Source: an uncultured Archangium sp. (lineage in GTDB: Bacteria; Myxococcota; Myxococcia; Myxococcales; Myxococcaceae). From it: 5,922 nt of DNA. This document shows, piece by piece, positions 1-5,870 of the stretch (positions are counted from its first letter, which is position 1; the number at the start of each line of letters is the position of its first letter). Position numbers and translations under genes: made by a program. The notes under the pieces were generated by a model. The model was given only the letters and a program-made list of their open reading frames with translations. It did not search any database and was not told the origin of the DNA. The stretch covers positions 1-5,922 of the forward strand of contig CAMLFP010000348.1 in assembly GCA_946479335.1 (NCBI GenBank), in the 5' to 3' direction.

Positions 1-2
1 CT

Positions 3-734
3 GGGACGACCGGCGGCGGAACTGCGACGACTGGCGGCGGCACTGCGACGACCGGTGGCGGAACGGCAACGACTGGCGGCGGCACTGCGACGACCGGCGG
101 CGGCACTGCGACGACCGGCGGCGGCACTGCGACGACGGGCGGTGGAACGGGGACGAGCGGCGGCGGCACCGGATCGCTCGGTGGAGGAACCGGGACCACC
201 GGTGGCGGCACCGCGTGCGTGCCGGTGGTGACCGAGCTCCTGACCAACGGAAACCTCGACAACGGGCCCGGCGCCGAGTGGCTGGAGTACTCGTCGAAGG
301 GGTACGAGCTGGTGGTCCCCGCGTCGGGCTCGGTGACGGCGCACTCCGGGACCTACGTCGGGTTGCTCGGCGGCGACTACAACGAATCCGACGAGCTGTA
401 CCAGACCATCACCGTCCCCGCGGGGACGACGCAGCTGGTGATCAGCGGCTACTACCTCATCCTCACCGACGAGAACGCGACGTCGACCATCGCCTACGAC
501 CACGGCTTCCTCAACGTCTACGACACGATCGCGGCAGGAGGCGGGTTGATCGAATCAGAGCTCACACTCTCGAACGTCGATCACGTCAGCACGTGGACGC
601 ACTTCTCGCAGACGGTGAGCGTCAACCTGTCGGGTGAGTCGGTCGACGTCACGATGAGCTCCGACAACGACAACTCGCAGAAGACGTGGTTCTTCTTCGA
701 CTCGTTGTCGGTGAAGGCCACGCACTGCCCGTAG
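3..734 (+). CDS. Secreted Gly-Thr-repeat protein, C-terminal part (5' end outside window)
   Basis: The frame is open from the left edge to TAG at 732-734, so only the C-terminal 243 residues are visible. About the first 70 residues are a low-complexity linker of seven-residue repeats (GGGTATT, decaying to GGGTGTS, GGGTGSL and GGGTGTT). A Cys at 216-218 opens a compact domain of about 170 residues. That domain starts with an NGNLDNGPG.EW-like strand, is rich in Ser, Thr, Asp and Tyr, and ends FFFDSLSVKATHC before Pro-stop. The layout (N-G-N/F-x-x-G...W near the start, F-D-x-[IL]-x-[VL] at the end) resembles carbohydrate-binding jelly-roll domains of secreted enzymes; this is a fold-level impression. 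The first and last Cys of the domain could form a disulphide, which fits export. The GTG at 219 is not a real start, because the frame continues upstream through the repeats. The function of the missing N-terminus cannot be known. It converges on the methyltransferase gene with 3 bases between the stop codons. Confidence 0.8.
   Translation, partial: GTTGGGTATTGGGTATTGGGTATTGGGTATTGGGTATTGGGTATTGGGTGTSGGGTGSLGGGTGTTGGGTACVPVVTELLTNGNLDNGPGAEWLEYSSKGYELVVPASGSVTAHSGTYVGLLGGDYNESDELYQTITVPAGTTQLVISGYYLILTDENATSTIAYDHGFLNVYDTIAAGGGLIESELTLSNVDHVSTWTHFSQTVSVNLSGESVDVTMSSDNDNSQKTWFFFDSLSVKATHCP
12..200 (+). repeat. 21-bp in-frame tandem repeat, nine full copies visible
   Basis: Nine consecutive 21-base units encode GGGTATT (six copies, 12-137), then GGGTGTS (138-158), GGGTGSL (159-179) and GGGTGTT (180-200). 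A partial unit lies on each side, and the array runs off the left edge. Units 33-53, 75-95 and 96-116 are identical at base level, and 117-137 differs only in its last base. Units 12-32 and 54-74 share a variant with GGA at the third codon and ACT at the seventh. Because the unit is a multiple of three, gain or loss of copies changes linker length without a frameshift. Confidence 0.93.
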
Positions 735-745
735 CGCTTACGGGC
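727..745. terminator. Hairpin spanning both convergent stop codons (possible bidirectional terminator)
   Basis: GCCCGTA at 727-733 pairs with TACGGGC at 739-745, giving a perfect 7-bp GC-rich stem around a 5-base loop (GCGCT). The left arm and first loop base hold most of the TAG of the + strand gene, and the loop and right arm hold the TAA of the - strand gene. There is no T-tract on either side, so this is not a canonical intrinsic terminator. Its position exactly between two converging genes makes a shared 3'-end or mRNA-stabilising hairpin plausible. Confidence 0.45.
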
Positions 746-1532
746 GCTCCGCTTTCCACAGCAGAAACGGGCTGACGCGCACGCGCTCGAACGCCACCAG
801 GCCGGCGCGCGCTGCCGCGTCACGCAGCTGTGTCTCGGTGCGTGGGTGGAGGCCCGCGCCTTCGTGGAGCTTCTGCGTGAAGCCCGCCTCGTAGGTCGTC
901 GCCACGAAGCGGCCGCGGGGCTTGAGCACCCGCGCGACCTCCGAGAGCAGCGTGTCGAGCTCCTCGACGAAGTGGATGAAGCCCACCGCGACGATGGCGC
1001 CGAGCGACGCGTCGGTGAAGGGCAGCTCCGGCGCCCGAGCGCGCACGAAGTCGGCCGCCTCGGCGTGCTCGCGCACCTGCGCCATGGCCTCCTCGAGCAT
1101 CGGGCGCGAGACGTCCATGCCGATGAGCGTGACGCCGCGGAAGTCGCGCGAGAGCCGCCGCAGCACCATGCCCGCGCCACAGCCGAGGTCGAGCAGCGGC
1201 CCCGGGGTCGCGTCGAGGAAGGTCTTGATGATCGTGTACTCGCTCTCGTGGTCGAGCTTCCCCCGCGTCAGCACCGCGTCGAGGGCAGGGCGCACCGCGC
1301 GCTCCCAGGCGCGCGCCACCCACGGCTGCTCCATCGCGTGTTGCAGCACGCCCGCCGGCCGCGCGTCGCCGAGCAATTCGACGAGCCCGTCATGCACGGG
1401 GAACAACGAGCCGCAGCCCAGACAACGCGCGGGGCCGAAGGTGAGGGCGCGCTCCGGCGTCGGCGCATCGGGCACCAGACTGCCGGCGTGACACTTCGGG
1501 CAGCGGAGGAGATCGAGCGACTGCTTCCGCAT
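738..1532 (-). CDS. Class I SAM-dependent methyltransferase with N-terminal Trm112-like zinc knuckle
   Basis: This 264-residue protein has two parts. Residues 1-55 form a Trm112/YbaR-like zinc-binding module: C11-P-K-C14 and C37-L-G-C40, followed by F44-P-V-x-D-G-L, the usual tail of that module. Residues about 95-264 are a Rossmann-type methyltransferase of the Methyltransf_11 kind. Motif I is LLDLGCGAG (113-121), the acidic residue after strand 2 lies in GMDVS (D140), and later strands read LPFTDASLGAIVAVGFIHF and VLKPRGRF. These elements bind S-adenosylmethionine; the methyl acceptor is unknown. A fused zinc knuckle also occurs in rRNA methyltransferase RlmA, but the sequence between the modules does not let me call that activity. 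ATG at 1532-1530 overlaps the TGA of the preceding gene (TGATG), so translation is probably coupled and depends on the upstream ribosome; only a weak GGTGG lies upstream. It is the last gene of the probable nadA operon. Confidence 0.88.
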   Translation of the reverse strand: MRKQSLDLLRCPKCHAGSLVPDAPTPERALTFGPARCLGCGSLFPVHDGLVELLGDARPAGVLQHAMEQPWVARAWERAVRPALDAVLTRGKLDHESEYTIIKTFLDATPGPLLDLGCGAGMVLRRLSRDFRGVTLIGMDVSRPMLEEAMAQVREHAEAADFVRARAPELPFTDASLGAIVAVGFIHFVEELDTLLSEVARVLKPRGRFVATTYEAGFTQKLHEGAGLHPRTETQLRDAAARAGLVAFERVRVSPFLLWKAERP

Positions 1533-1903
1533 CAGCCGCGGGCCACCAGCACCGGCCAGCCGCGGGCCATCGCCTCGCGGAAGAAGCGCGACAACCCCAC
1601 GCGCGCCTGGTTCTCGGCGGTGTGGTGTTCGTCGCCGGCGTTCACGCGCATCAGCGTGATGAGCTGATCAGCCGTGCGCAGCAGCGCGGGCAGGTCAGCC
1701 GGAGACTTCGCGTACACCGCGGGGCTCTCGTGCGCCGTCAGCTCGACCGCGCGGTCCCACGCCTTGAAGCCGCGGTACTCCACGTCTTGCAGCGCCATCT
1801 TCAGCGCGCCGTCTTCACACCGCTGCGGCGTCAGCTTCTCCGCGGGGTTTTCCTTGTTCTCGTGCACCGCCCACGCGGGCACCGAATAAAAAGAGATCTT
1901 CAC
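1532..1903 (-). CDS. Unrecognised 123-residue protein between nadA and the methyltransferase
   Basis: I do not recognise this family. I place the start at GTG 1903-1901, which overlaps the nadA stop (GTGA, 4 bases), because a good Shine-Dalgarno GGAG lies 5 bases upstream at 1912-1909 and no better start follows. The frame stays open further upstream, but that part is only a shadow of nadA: it reads as Arg/Ala/Gly-rich non-protein-like sequence, and normal composition begins at [11 protein letters not shown]. The product is soluble-looking, with no signal peptide or membrane segment and a single Cys (C29). It looks mostly helical after residue 30 ([38 protein letters not shown]). A polar DEHHTAENQ stretch at 91-99 could hold a metal or ligand, which is speculation. 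Its lock-in between nadA and a methyltransferase gene suggests all three are made together, but not what it does. Confidence 0.72.
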   Translation of the reverse strand: MKISFYSVPAWAVHENKENPAEKLTPQRCEDGALKMALQDVEYRGFKAWDRAVELTAHESPAVYAKSPADLPALLRTADQLITLMRVNAGDEHHTAENQARVGLSRFFREAMARGWPVLVARG

Positions 1904-2817
1904 GACCACTCCAACATCAGCTTCAGGGGTTTGAGAGCTGCCTCGCTCAGGCCCGGCGGCAGCTCCAGTTTCGGCGTGCGGTTCTTCATGCAGAGGTACA
2001 GCTTCTCCATGGTGTTGAGCCGCATGTGCGGGCACTCGTTGCACGCACAGCCATTGTCCGGCGGCGCGGGGATGAACGTCTTCCCCGGTGACGCCTTCTC
2101 CATCTGGTGGATGATGCCCACCTCGGTGACCACGATGAACTCGTTCGCCGCGTCTTTCTGCGTGAACTCGAGGAGCTGCTTGGTCGAGCCGATGTAGTCG
2201 GCCAGCTTCAGCACCGGGGCTTCGCACTCGGGGTGCGCCACGACCTTCGCCTTCGGGTGCTGCACCTTGAGCTGCGTCAGCAATTTCTCGCTGAAGATCT
2301 CGTGCACCATGCAGCTGCCCGGCCACAGCACCATCTCGCGGCCGGTCTTCTGCGTGACCCAGCGGCCGAGGTGTTGATCGGGCGCGAAGATGATCTTCCG
2401 GTCGTGGGGGACCTTCTCGATGATCTTCACCGCGTTCGACGAGGTGACGATCACGTCGCTCATCGCCTTCACCGCCGCCGACGAGTTCACGTAGGTGGCG
2501 ACGAAGTGGTCGGGGTAGCGCTCCTTGAAGGCCTTGAACTTGTCGGGCGGGCAGCGATCAGACAGCGAGCAGCCGGCGGCGAGATCAGGCAGCAGCACCA
2601 GCTTGTCCGGGTTCAGGATCTTCGCGGTCTCCGCCATGAAGTGCACGCCGCAGAACACGATGGTGTCGGCCTTCGTCTTCTCGGCCTGCTGCGCGAGCGC
2701 CAGCGAGTCGCCCACGAAGTCGGCGACGTCCTGGATCTCCGACTCCTGGTAGTAGTGCGCGAGGATGACGGCGTTGAGCTCCTTCTTGAGCCGGGCGATC
2801 TCCGCTTCGTAGTTCAT
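1900..2817 (-). CDS. nadA: Quinolinate synthase A (NadA)
   Basis: NadA condenses iminoaspartate with dihydroxyacetone phosphate to give quinolinate, the pyridine precursor of NAD, using an oxygen-sensitive [4Fe-4S] cluster in the cytoplasm. Counting from ATG 2817, the three cluster Cys expected in the family are C83 (AAGCSLSD), C169 (WPGSCMVHE) and one of the group C257/C259/C262 (CACNECPHM), most likely C262 by analogy with the E. coli motif before P-W-M. Active-site landmarks are present: H21 with Y22-Y23 (AHYYQ), S38 (GDS), Y109-V-N111, the TSSN at 125-128 and H195-P-E197. At 305 residues it is the short class seen in archaea and Gram-positives, rather than the longer E. coli class. GTG at 2823 is an in-frame alternative start adding two residues; I prefer the ATG because of an AGAG upstream at short spacing. 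It follows the lipoprotein gene after about 31 bases and overlaps the next gene by 4. No nadB or nadC is in view. Confidence 0.96.
   Translation of the reverse strand: MNYEAEIARLKKELNAVILAHYYQESEIQDVADFVGDSLALAQQAEKTKADTIVFCGVHFMAETAKILNPDKLVLLPDLAAGCSLSDRCPPDKFKAFKERYPDHFVATYVNSSAAVKAMSDVIVTSSNAVKIIEKVPHDRKIIFAPDQHLGRWVTQKTGREMVLWPGSCMVHEIFSEKLLTQLKVQHPKAKVVAHPECEAPVLKLADYIGSTKQLLEFTQKDAANEFIVVTEVGIIHQMEKASPGKTFIPAPPDNGCACNECPHMRLNTMEKLYLCMKNRTPKLELPPGLSEAALKPLKLMLEWS
1909..1912 (-). promoter_or_regulatory. Shine-Dalgarno GGAG that fixes the GTG start of the 123-residue gene
   Basis: On the - strand GGAG, a 5-base spacer (TGGTC) and GTG follow in order inside the last codons of nadA. This is the best-placed ribosome site of the operon and decides the start at 1903 over the longer open frame. 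Confidence 0.6.
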
Positions 2818-2848
2818 GGGCACTCTGTAGCGGCCGGGGAGCCCATTT

Positions 2849-4555
2849 TCACTCCTGACCTTCCTCGACGGTGAGCTGGTAGCTGTCCTGGAAATTCGCC
2901 TCGCGGTTCTTGAGATCCCTCACCTCGAACACGTACAGCCCGGGCTCCGCGGCGAAGCGCACCACCTCGGGCTTCTCACCCTTCGCGCCGTCGGAGGTCT
3001 GCACCAGCGTCAGCTTGCCGTCCTCCTCGACGCGGTGGAGGTAGAGCGCGACGTCGACCTTCAGCAGCCCGGTCACCGTGGCGGTCAGCGCGGTCTTCAC
3101 CGGGCGTTCGCGCAGATCGAGCGCGAAGAAGTCGACGTCCTTCTTGGGGAAGATGGTGCCGCGCACCGGCTTGCCGAACTCGACCTTCGAGGCGGTGGCC
3201 GGCGTGTTGTTCGACTCGCGCTCGGTGGTGCCGTCGTCGGGCACCACGGTGGTCTGCAGCCGGTACGACTGGTCGCCGTTCTCGTCTTCCTTCACCCACT
3301 TGCCGTCGACCTTCTTCGCCGCCGTCTCCACGCGGATGAAGCACACCCCGTCGCAGGCAATGTTGTTGAGCTGCTCCGGCTCGCGGCTCGCGCCTTCATT
3401 CGCCTTCGCCACCGTCTCCTCGGGCTTGCCGTCGACGGGCTTCACCACCGAGAGCACCAGGTCGACCTTGTCGACGCCCGAGACCTGCAGCGTGGCGATC
3501 GACGGGCCGTCGGTGACGAGGCGGAAGTAGTCGACGTCGCCCTTGGGCGAGATGAAGCCGTCGCGGTAGCTGTTGGGCGGCACGTCGGTCGCGCGGCCGA
3601 GCTCGTCGTTGGGCTCGAACTCCGCGTTGCCGGAGTCATCTTCAGGCGCGACGGTCAGCGTGTACGAGAGGTCGGGGTTCGACTTCTTGTTGGCCGACTT
3701 CACGGCGACGTAGATGACCTTGTCGGCCGCGCGCACGCCGACGTTGCGCAGCGAGAGCGGGGCGCCTTCCTTCGACTTCGCCTCGAAGAGCACCGCCTCG
3801 GCTTCGGTCAGCAGCTGCACGTGCGTGGCGACGCCCTCCACGCCGCTCACGTCGATGCGCAGCGCGACGCGCTTCTCGGCGAGCGCGTTGGTGCCCGCGT
3901 CCTCCACGCCTGCATCTTCGCCGGCGTCGAGTGCCTCGACCGGCGCGGGCTCCTCGGTCGCCGGCAGCTCGTAGCGGTACCAGTCGACGTCGCCCGCGTG
4001 CCCGACGGTGCCGGAGATGGCCTGACCCAGCGCCACCGCCGTCGCGTCGACCTTGCGCTCGTTGGGCTCCAGCTCGTAGCCGGGCGCGCGGTCCTGGAAC
4101 TTCGCGGAGAACGTGTAGGCGCCGCCGACGCCTTTCTTCAGCGCCACCACGCGCACGAAGGTCTTCGCCTCGACGTTCACGTTGGGCAGCCGCTCGCTCG
4201 CGCCGACGCCGCCTTCATTCACGGTCTCCAACACGCCGCCGGTCTCGTCGACCAGCTCGAGCGCGACGTCGGCGCCGTTCGGTGCGGTCACGCGCACGTC
4301 GACGGTGCGCGGCTGTTGCGCCTTGAGCACGTACCAGTCGACGTCGGGCTTCGCGGGGTCTGCGCCGAGGTTGGCCTCGACCGTCGCCGTGCCTTCGATG
4401 GCCAACGCCTGCGCCGCGGCGTCGTTGGGCTCCTTCTCGGTGAGCACCGGCGGGCCCGCATCGATGGGCCCCGCGTCGACGACCGAGGGCGCGCCGCAGC
4501 GATCGCAGCCGACGAAAATCAGGGAAAATGCACAGAGAACTCGGAGCCGACTCAT
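2849..4555 (-). CDS. Lipoprotein with four PPC-like beta-domain repeats
   Basis: Translated from ATG 4555 this is a 568-residue protein. It begins with a short lipoprotein signal: Arg at 3 and 5, a hydrophobic stretch [10 protein letters not shown], and Cys17 as the likely lipid-modified residue. A linker with VDAGPIDAG follows, a style common in Myxococcota lipoproteins. The rest is four copies of one domain, each opening with E-x-N-[DEN] and carrying D-V-D-[WYF]-[YF] 26-29 residues later: EPND42/DVDWY71, EPNE163/DVDWY189, EPND314/DVDYF340 and ESNN447/DVDFF473. This is the signature of bacterial pre-peptidase C-terminal (PPC) domains, beta sandwiches found in secreted proteins and often cleaved from enzymes; here there is no attached enzyme. 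Domain 2 holds an acidic Ala/Pro/Gly insert at about 198-226. C401 and C405 in domain 3 may pair. In-frame ATGs at 4567 and 4612 are alternative starts; I chose 4555 because it gives the most compact signal peptide. It is the first gene of the probable nadA operon, and a role at the cell surface is inferred only. Confidence 0.85.
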   Translation of the reverse strand: MSRLRVLCAFSLIFVGCDRCGAPSVVDAGPIDAGPPVLTEKEPNDAAAQALAIEGTATVEANLGADPAKPDVDWYVLKAQQPRTVDVRVTAPNGADVALELVDETGGVLETVNEGGVGASERLPNVNVEAKTFVRVVALKKGVGGAYTFSAKFQDRAPGYELEPNERKVDATAVALGQAISGTVGHAGDVDWYRYELPATEEPAPVEALDAGEDAGVEDAGTNALAEKRVALRIDVSGVEGVATHVQLLTEAEAVLFEAKSKEGAPLSLRNVGVRAADKVIYVAVKSANKKSNPDLSYTLTVAPEDDSGNAEFEPNDELGRATDVPPNSYRDGFISPKGDVDYFRLVTDGPSIATLQVSGVDKVDLVLSVVKPVDGKPEETVAKANEGASREPEQLNNIACDGVCFIRVETAAKKVDGKWVKEDENGDQSYRLQTTVVPDDGTTERESNNTPATASKVEFGKPVRGTIFPKKDVDFFALDLRERPVKTALTATVTGLLKVDVALYLHRVEEDGKLTLVQTSDGAKGEKPEVVRFAAEPGLYVFEVRDLKNREANFQDSYQLTVEEGQE

Positions 4556-4622
4556 TCGCAGCGTCATGCCATGTGCGTCGAACACCGCAAGCGCGGGGTT
4601 CTTCCGTGGCATAGTTCACGAC
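4556..4622. promoter_or_regulatory. Divergent spacer expected to hold promoters for both directions
   Basis: These 67 bases separate the lipoprotein ATG (- strand) from the glycan-binding-domain protein ATG (+ strand). Since both genes are first in their direction, promoters should lie here or run into the coding ends. I see no convincing -35/-10 pair, no sigma-54 element and no strong Shine-Dalgarno on either strand; CATAGT at 4610-4615 is the nearest thing to a + strand -10. If the lipoprotein started at 4612 the spacer would shrink to 10 bases. Confidence 0.4.
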
Positions 4623-5447
4623 ATGTCGTTCAAAGCTCTGACGATCTCAGTGGTGGTCTCGTCCGCGGCGTTGGCGGGCAACACCTTCGGCTACGCGCAG
4701 GCGACCGGCTACTTCAAGAAAGACTCGCGGCCCACGCTGTACCAGCCGCTGAACCTGCTCGACGCGCGCGACATCACCTCGTGGTGCACGACGACGTCTG
4801 ACCCGCTCAACGACGTGCTGACCTTCGGCTTCAACTCGCCGGTGACCATCGAGGAGCTGAAGATCAACAACGGCAACAACTTCTCCGAGCTGGTGTGGAA
4901 GGACTTCGCGCGCGCGAAGAAGCTCGTCATCAAGTCTGGCAAGGAGTCGCGGAAGTTCACGCTGGAGGACAAGCGCGGCGCGCAGAGCATCGCGATCTCC
5001 CCGCCGCTTACCGGGCTGCGCTTCTCCATCGAGGTCCTCGACGCCTACGACGCGGAGGAGGATCTCGACGCGTCGGTGTGCATGACCGACGTGGTCTTCG
5101 TGCAAGACGGCAAGGCCCTCAACGGCCCGTGGATGACGACGCAGCTCAAGTACGACAAGGGCACGCAGTACGTGATGGGCACCTGGTTCTCGGGCTACGA
5201 GAAGACGCCCGACTACTACCTGTCGTTCAACTACGACGGCACCTTCCGCTTCTCGTACGAGCCGTTCGACACCAAAGCGAACAAGCCCGAGGTGGTCACC
5301 GGCCGGTACGACGTGTCGGGTGGGCGCATCCGCTTCGAGCTCGAAGGGAAGAAGCACACCGTCGGGTACACGAAAGAGAACGGGAAGCTCACCTTCGACG
5401 GCGAGCTCCCCGCGTCGCTGAAACGGGCCTGGCGCGCTCAGCCGTGA
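4623..5447 (+). CDS. Secreted protein: NADase-type glycan-binding (discoidin-like) domain plus lipocalin-like C-terminal domain
   Basis: This 274-residue protein starts with a Sec signal peptide: Lys4, hydrophobic LTISVVVSSAALA, and an Ala-Leu-Ala cleavage site after residue 18. Residues about 40-160 match the pattern of the domain named after the streptococcal NADase translocation/glycan-binding domain: LDARDITSWC with Cys55, GFNSPVTIEELKINNGN, RAKKLVI, FTLEDKRGAQSIAI, then SVCMTDVVF with Cys153. Cys55 and Cys153 probably form a disulphide. That domain binds sugars; it has no NADase activity, so the closeness to nadA should not be read as NAD metabolism. Residues about 165-274 form a second beta-rich domain (GTWFSGY, YYLSFNYDGTFRFSY, VTGRYDVSGGRIRFE, GKLTFDGEL) resembling small lipocalin-like barrels. 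The ATG follows the divergent spacer without an obvious Shine-Dalgarno; the frame is open further upstream only as antisense of the lipoprotein gene. The 3' end overlaps the convergent zinc-knuckle gene by 10 bases. A periplasmic or outer-surface location is likely; the ligand is unknown. Confidence 0.82.
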   Translation: MSFKALTISVVVSSAALAGNTFGYAQATGYFKKDSRPTLYQPLNLLDARDITSWCTTTSDPLNDVLTFGFNSPVTIEELKINNGNNFSELVWKDFARAKKLVIKSGKESRKFTLEDKRGAQSIAISPPLTGLRFSIEVLDAYDAEEDLDASVCMTDVVFVQDGKALNGPWMTTQLKYDKGTQYVMGTWFSGYEKTPDYYLSFNYDGTFRFSYEPFDTKANKPEVVTGRYDVSGGRIRFELEGKKHTVGYTKENGKLTFDGELPASLKRAWRAQP

Positions 5448-5839
5448 ACGGCGGCCGGCTTCTTCTTCTTGTTGGGTGAGAAGCGCGCGAAGAAGTCGAG
5501 GATCTTGTTCTTCGCGCCCGCGTAGTCGCTGACGTCGGGCGCGTCAGACTCGACGAACACGCCGCCGCACGACTCGCACGTGTCGTAGCTCATGGGCGCG
5601 GTCTTCTCGCCCCCCACGATGCGGATGAGATCGACCTGACACTCGGAGCACTGGCCGCTCATGGCGTCCGGGTCCACCTTCCCGCCGATGCTCTCCAGGC
5701 CGGGGAGGTTGTGGTGCAGCAACATGCGGTTGAGGTCTGAAACGTCGACCCACAGGCCGCCACAGTCACTGCACTTGCGAATCGTCTGATCGTCTCCAGT
5801 CAACTCGACCATCTCGACGCCGCAGCTCGGGCACTCCAT
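5438..5839 (-). CDS. Small protein with two TFIIB-type zinc knuckles
   Basis: This 133-residue protein carries two zf-TFIIB-like units. The first has C3-P-S-C6 and C23-S-D-C26-G-G-L-W-V. The second has C64-S-E-C67 and C88-E-S-C91-G-G-V-F-V. Each should bind one zinc ion through four Cys, and the shared C-x-x-C-G-G-[LV]-[WF]-V ending indicates internal duplication. Residues about 105-120 form a probable amphipathic helix (AKNKILDFFARF), and the tail is Lys-rich (NKKKKP), which could contact nucleic acid or membrane. Such proteins are widespread in bacteria, and their job is not established. There is no signal peptide, so it is probably cytoplasmic. ATG 5839-5837 is the first possible start before C3; an AGGAG lies 12 bases upstream, a longer gap than usual. 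It overlaps the 3' end of the + strand neighbour by 10 bases and begins a separate - strand transcript upstream of which only 83 bases are visible. Confidence 0.87.
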   Translation of the reverse strand: MECPSCGVEMVELTGDDQTIRKCSDCGGLWVDVSDLNRMLLHHNLPGLESIGGKVDPDAMSGQCSECQVDLIRIVGGEKTAPMSYDTCESCGGVFVESDAPDVSDYAGAKNKILDFFARFSPNKKKKPAAVHG

Positions 5840-5851
5840 TTTGCGATTCAG

Positions 5852-5856
5852 CTCCT
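5852..5856 (-). promoter_or_regulatory. AGGAG ribosome-binding site with long spacing
   Basis: AGGAG on the - strand ends 12 bases before the ATG of the two-knuckle gene. It is the only good anti-16S match near that start, and the spacer is longer than the usual 5-9 bases, which may lower translation. Confidence 0.4.
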
Positions 5857-5870
5857 GTGAAGGGTTGGGG

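Noticed and set aside
12..200. The 21-bp tandem array as a CRISPR array
   Set aside because: Units are directly adjacent without unique spacers and translate in frame as a seven-residue linker.
215..637. A 140-residue Arg-rich frame overlapping the Gly-Thr-repeat protein
   Set aside because: It is a +1-type shadow of the 3-734 frame, Arg-rich with no recognisable feature.
846..1667. A 273-residue + strand frame antisense to the methyltransferase
   Set aside because: Arg/His/Glu-rich antisense shadow; the opposite strand has the clear SAM-binding and zinc motifs.
1904..2326. The upstream extension of the 123-residue gene through nadA, as one 264-residue protein
   Set aside because: The extension is Arg/Ala/Gly/His-rich and lies wholly inside nadA, while a GGAG-GTG start at 1903 fits the nadA stop exactly.
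4182..4622. The N-terminal extension of the glycan-binding-domain protein to 4182
   Set aside because: It is antisense to the lipoprotein coding region and low-complexity; the Sec signal peptide starts precisely at ATG 4623.
3035..4801. A 588-codon open frame on the + strand, antisense to the whole lipoprotein gene
   Set aside because: Its product is Arg/His/Val/Leu/Ala-rich with no domain, typical of the antisense frame of a G/C-third-position gene. The - strand frame has a signal peptide and four repeated motifs.
1900..5447. A functional NAD system joining NadA and the NADase-named domain protein
   Set aside because: The name of that domain comes from its place in the streptococcal NADase toxin; it binds glycans and has no NAD-cleaving residues, the protein is exported, and the genes are on opposite strands.
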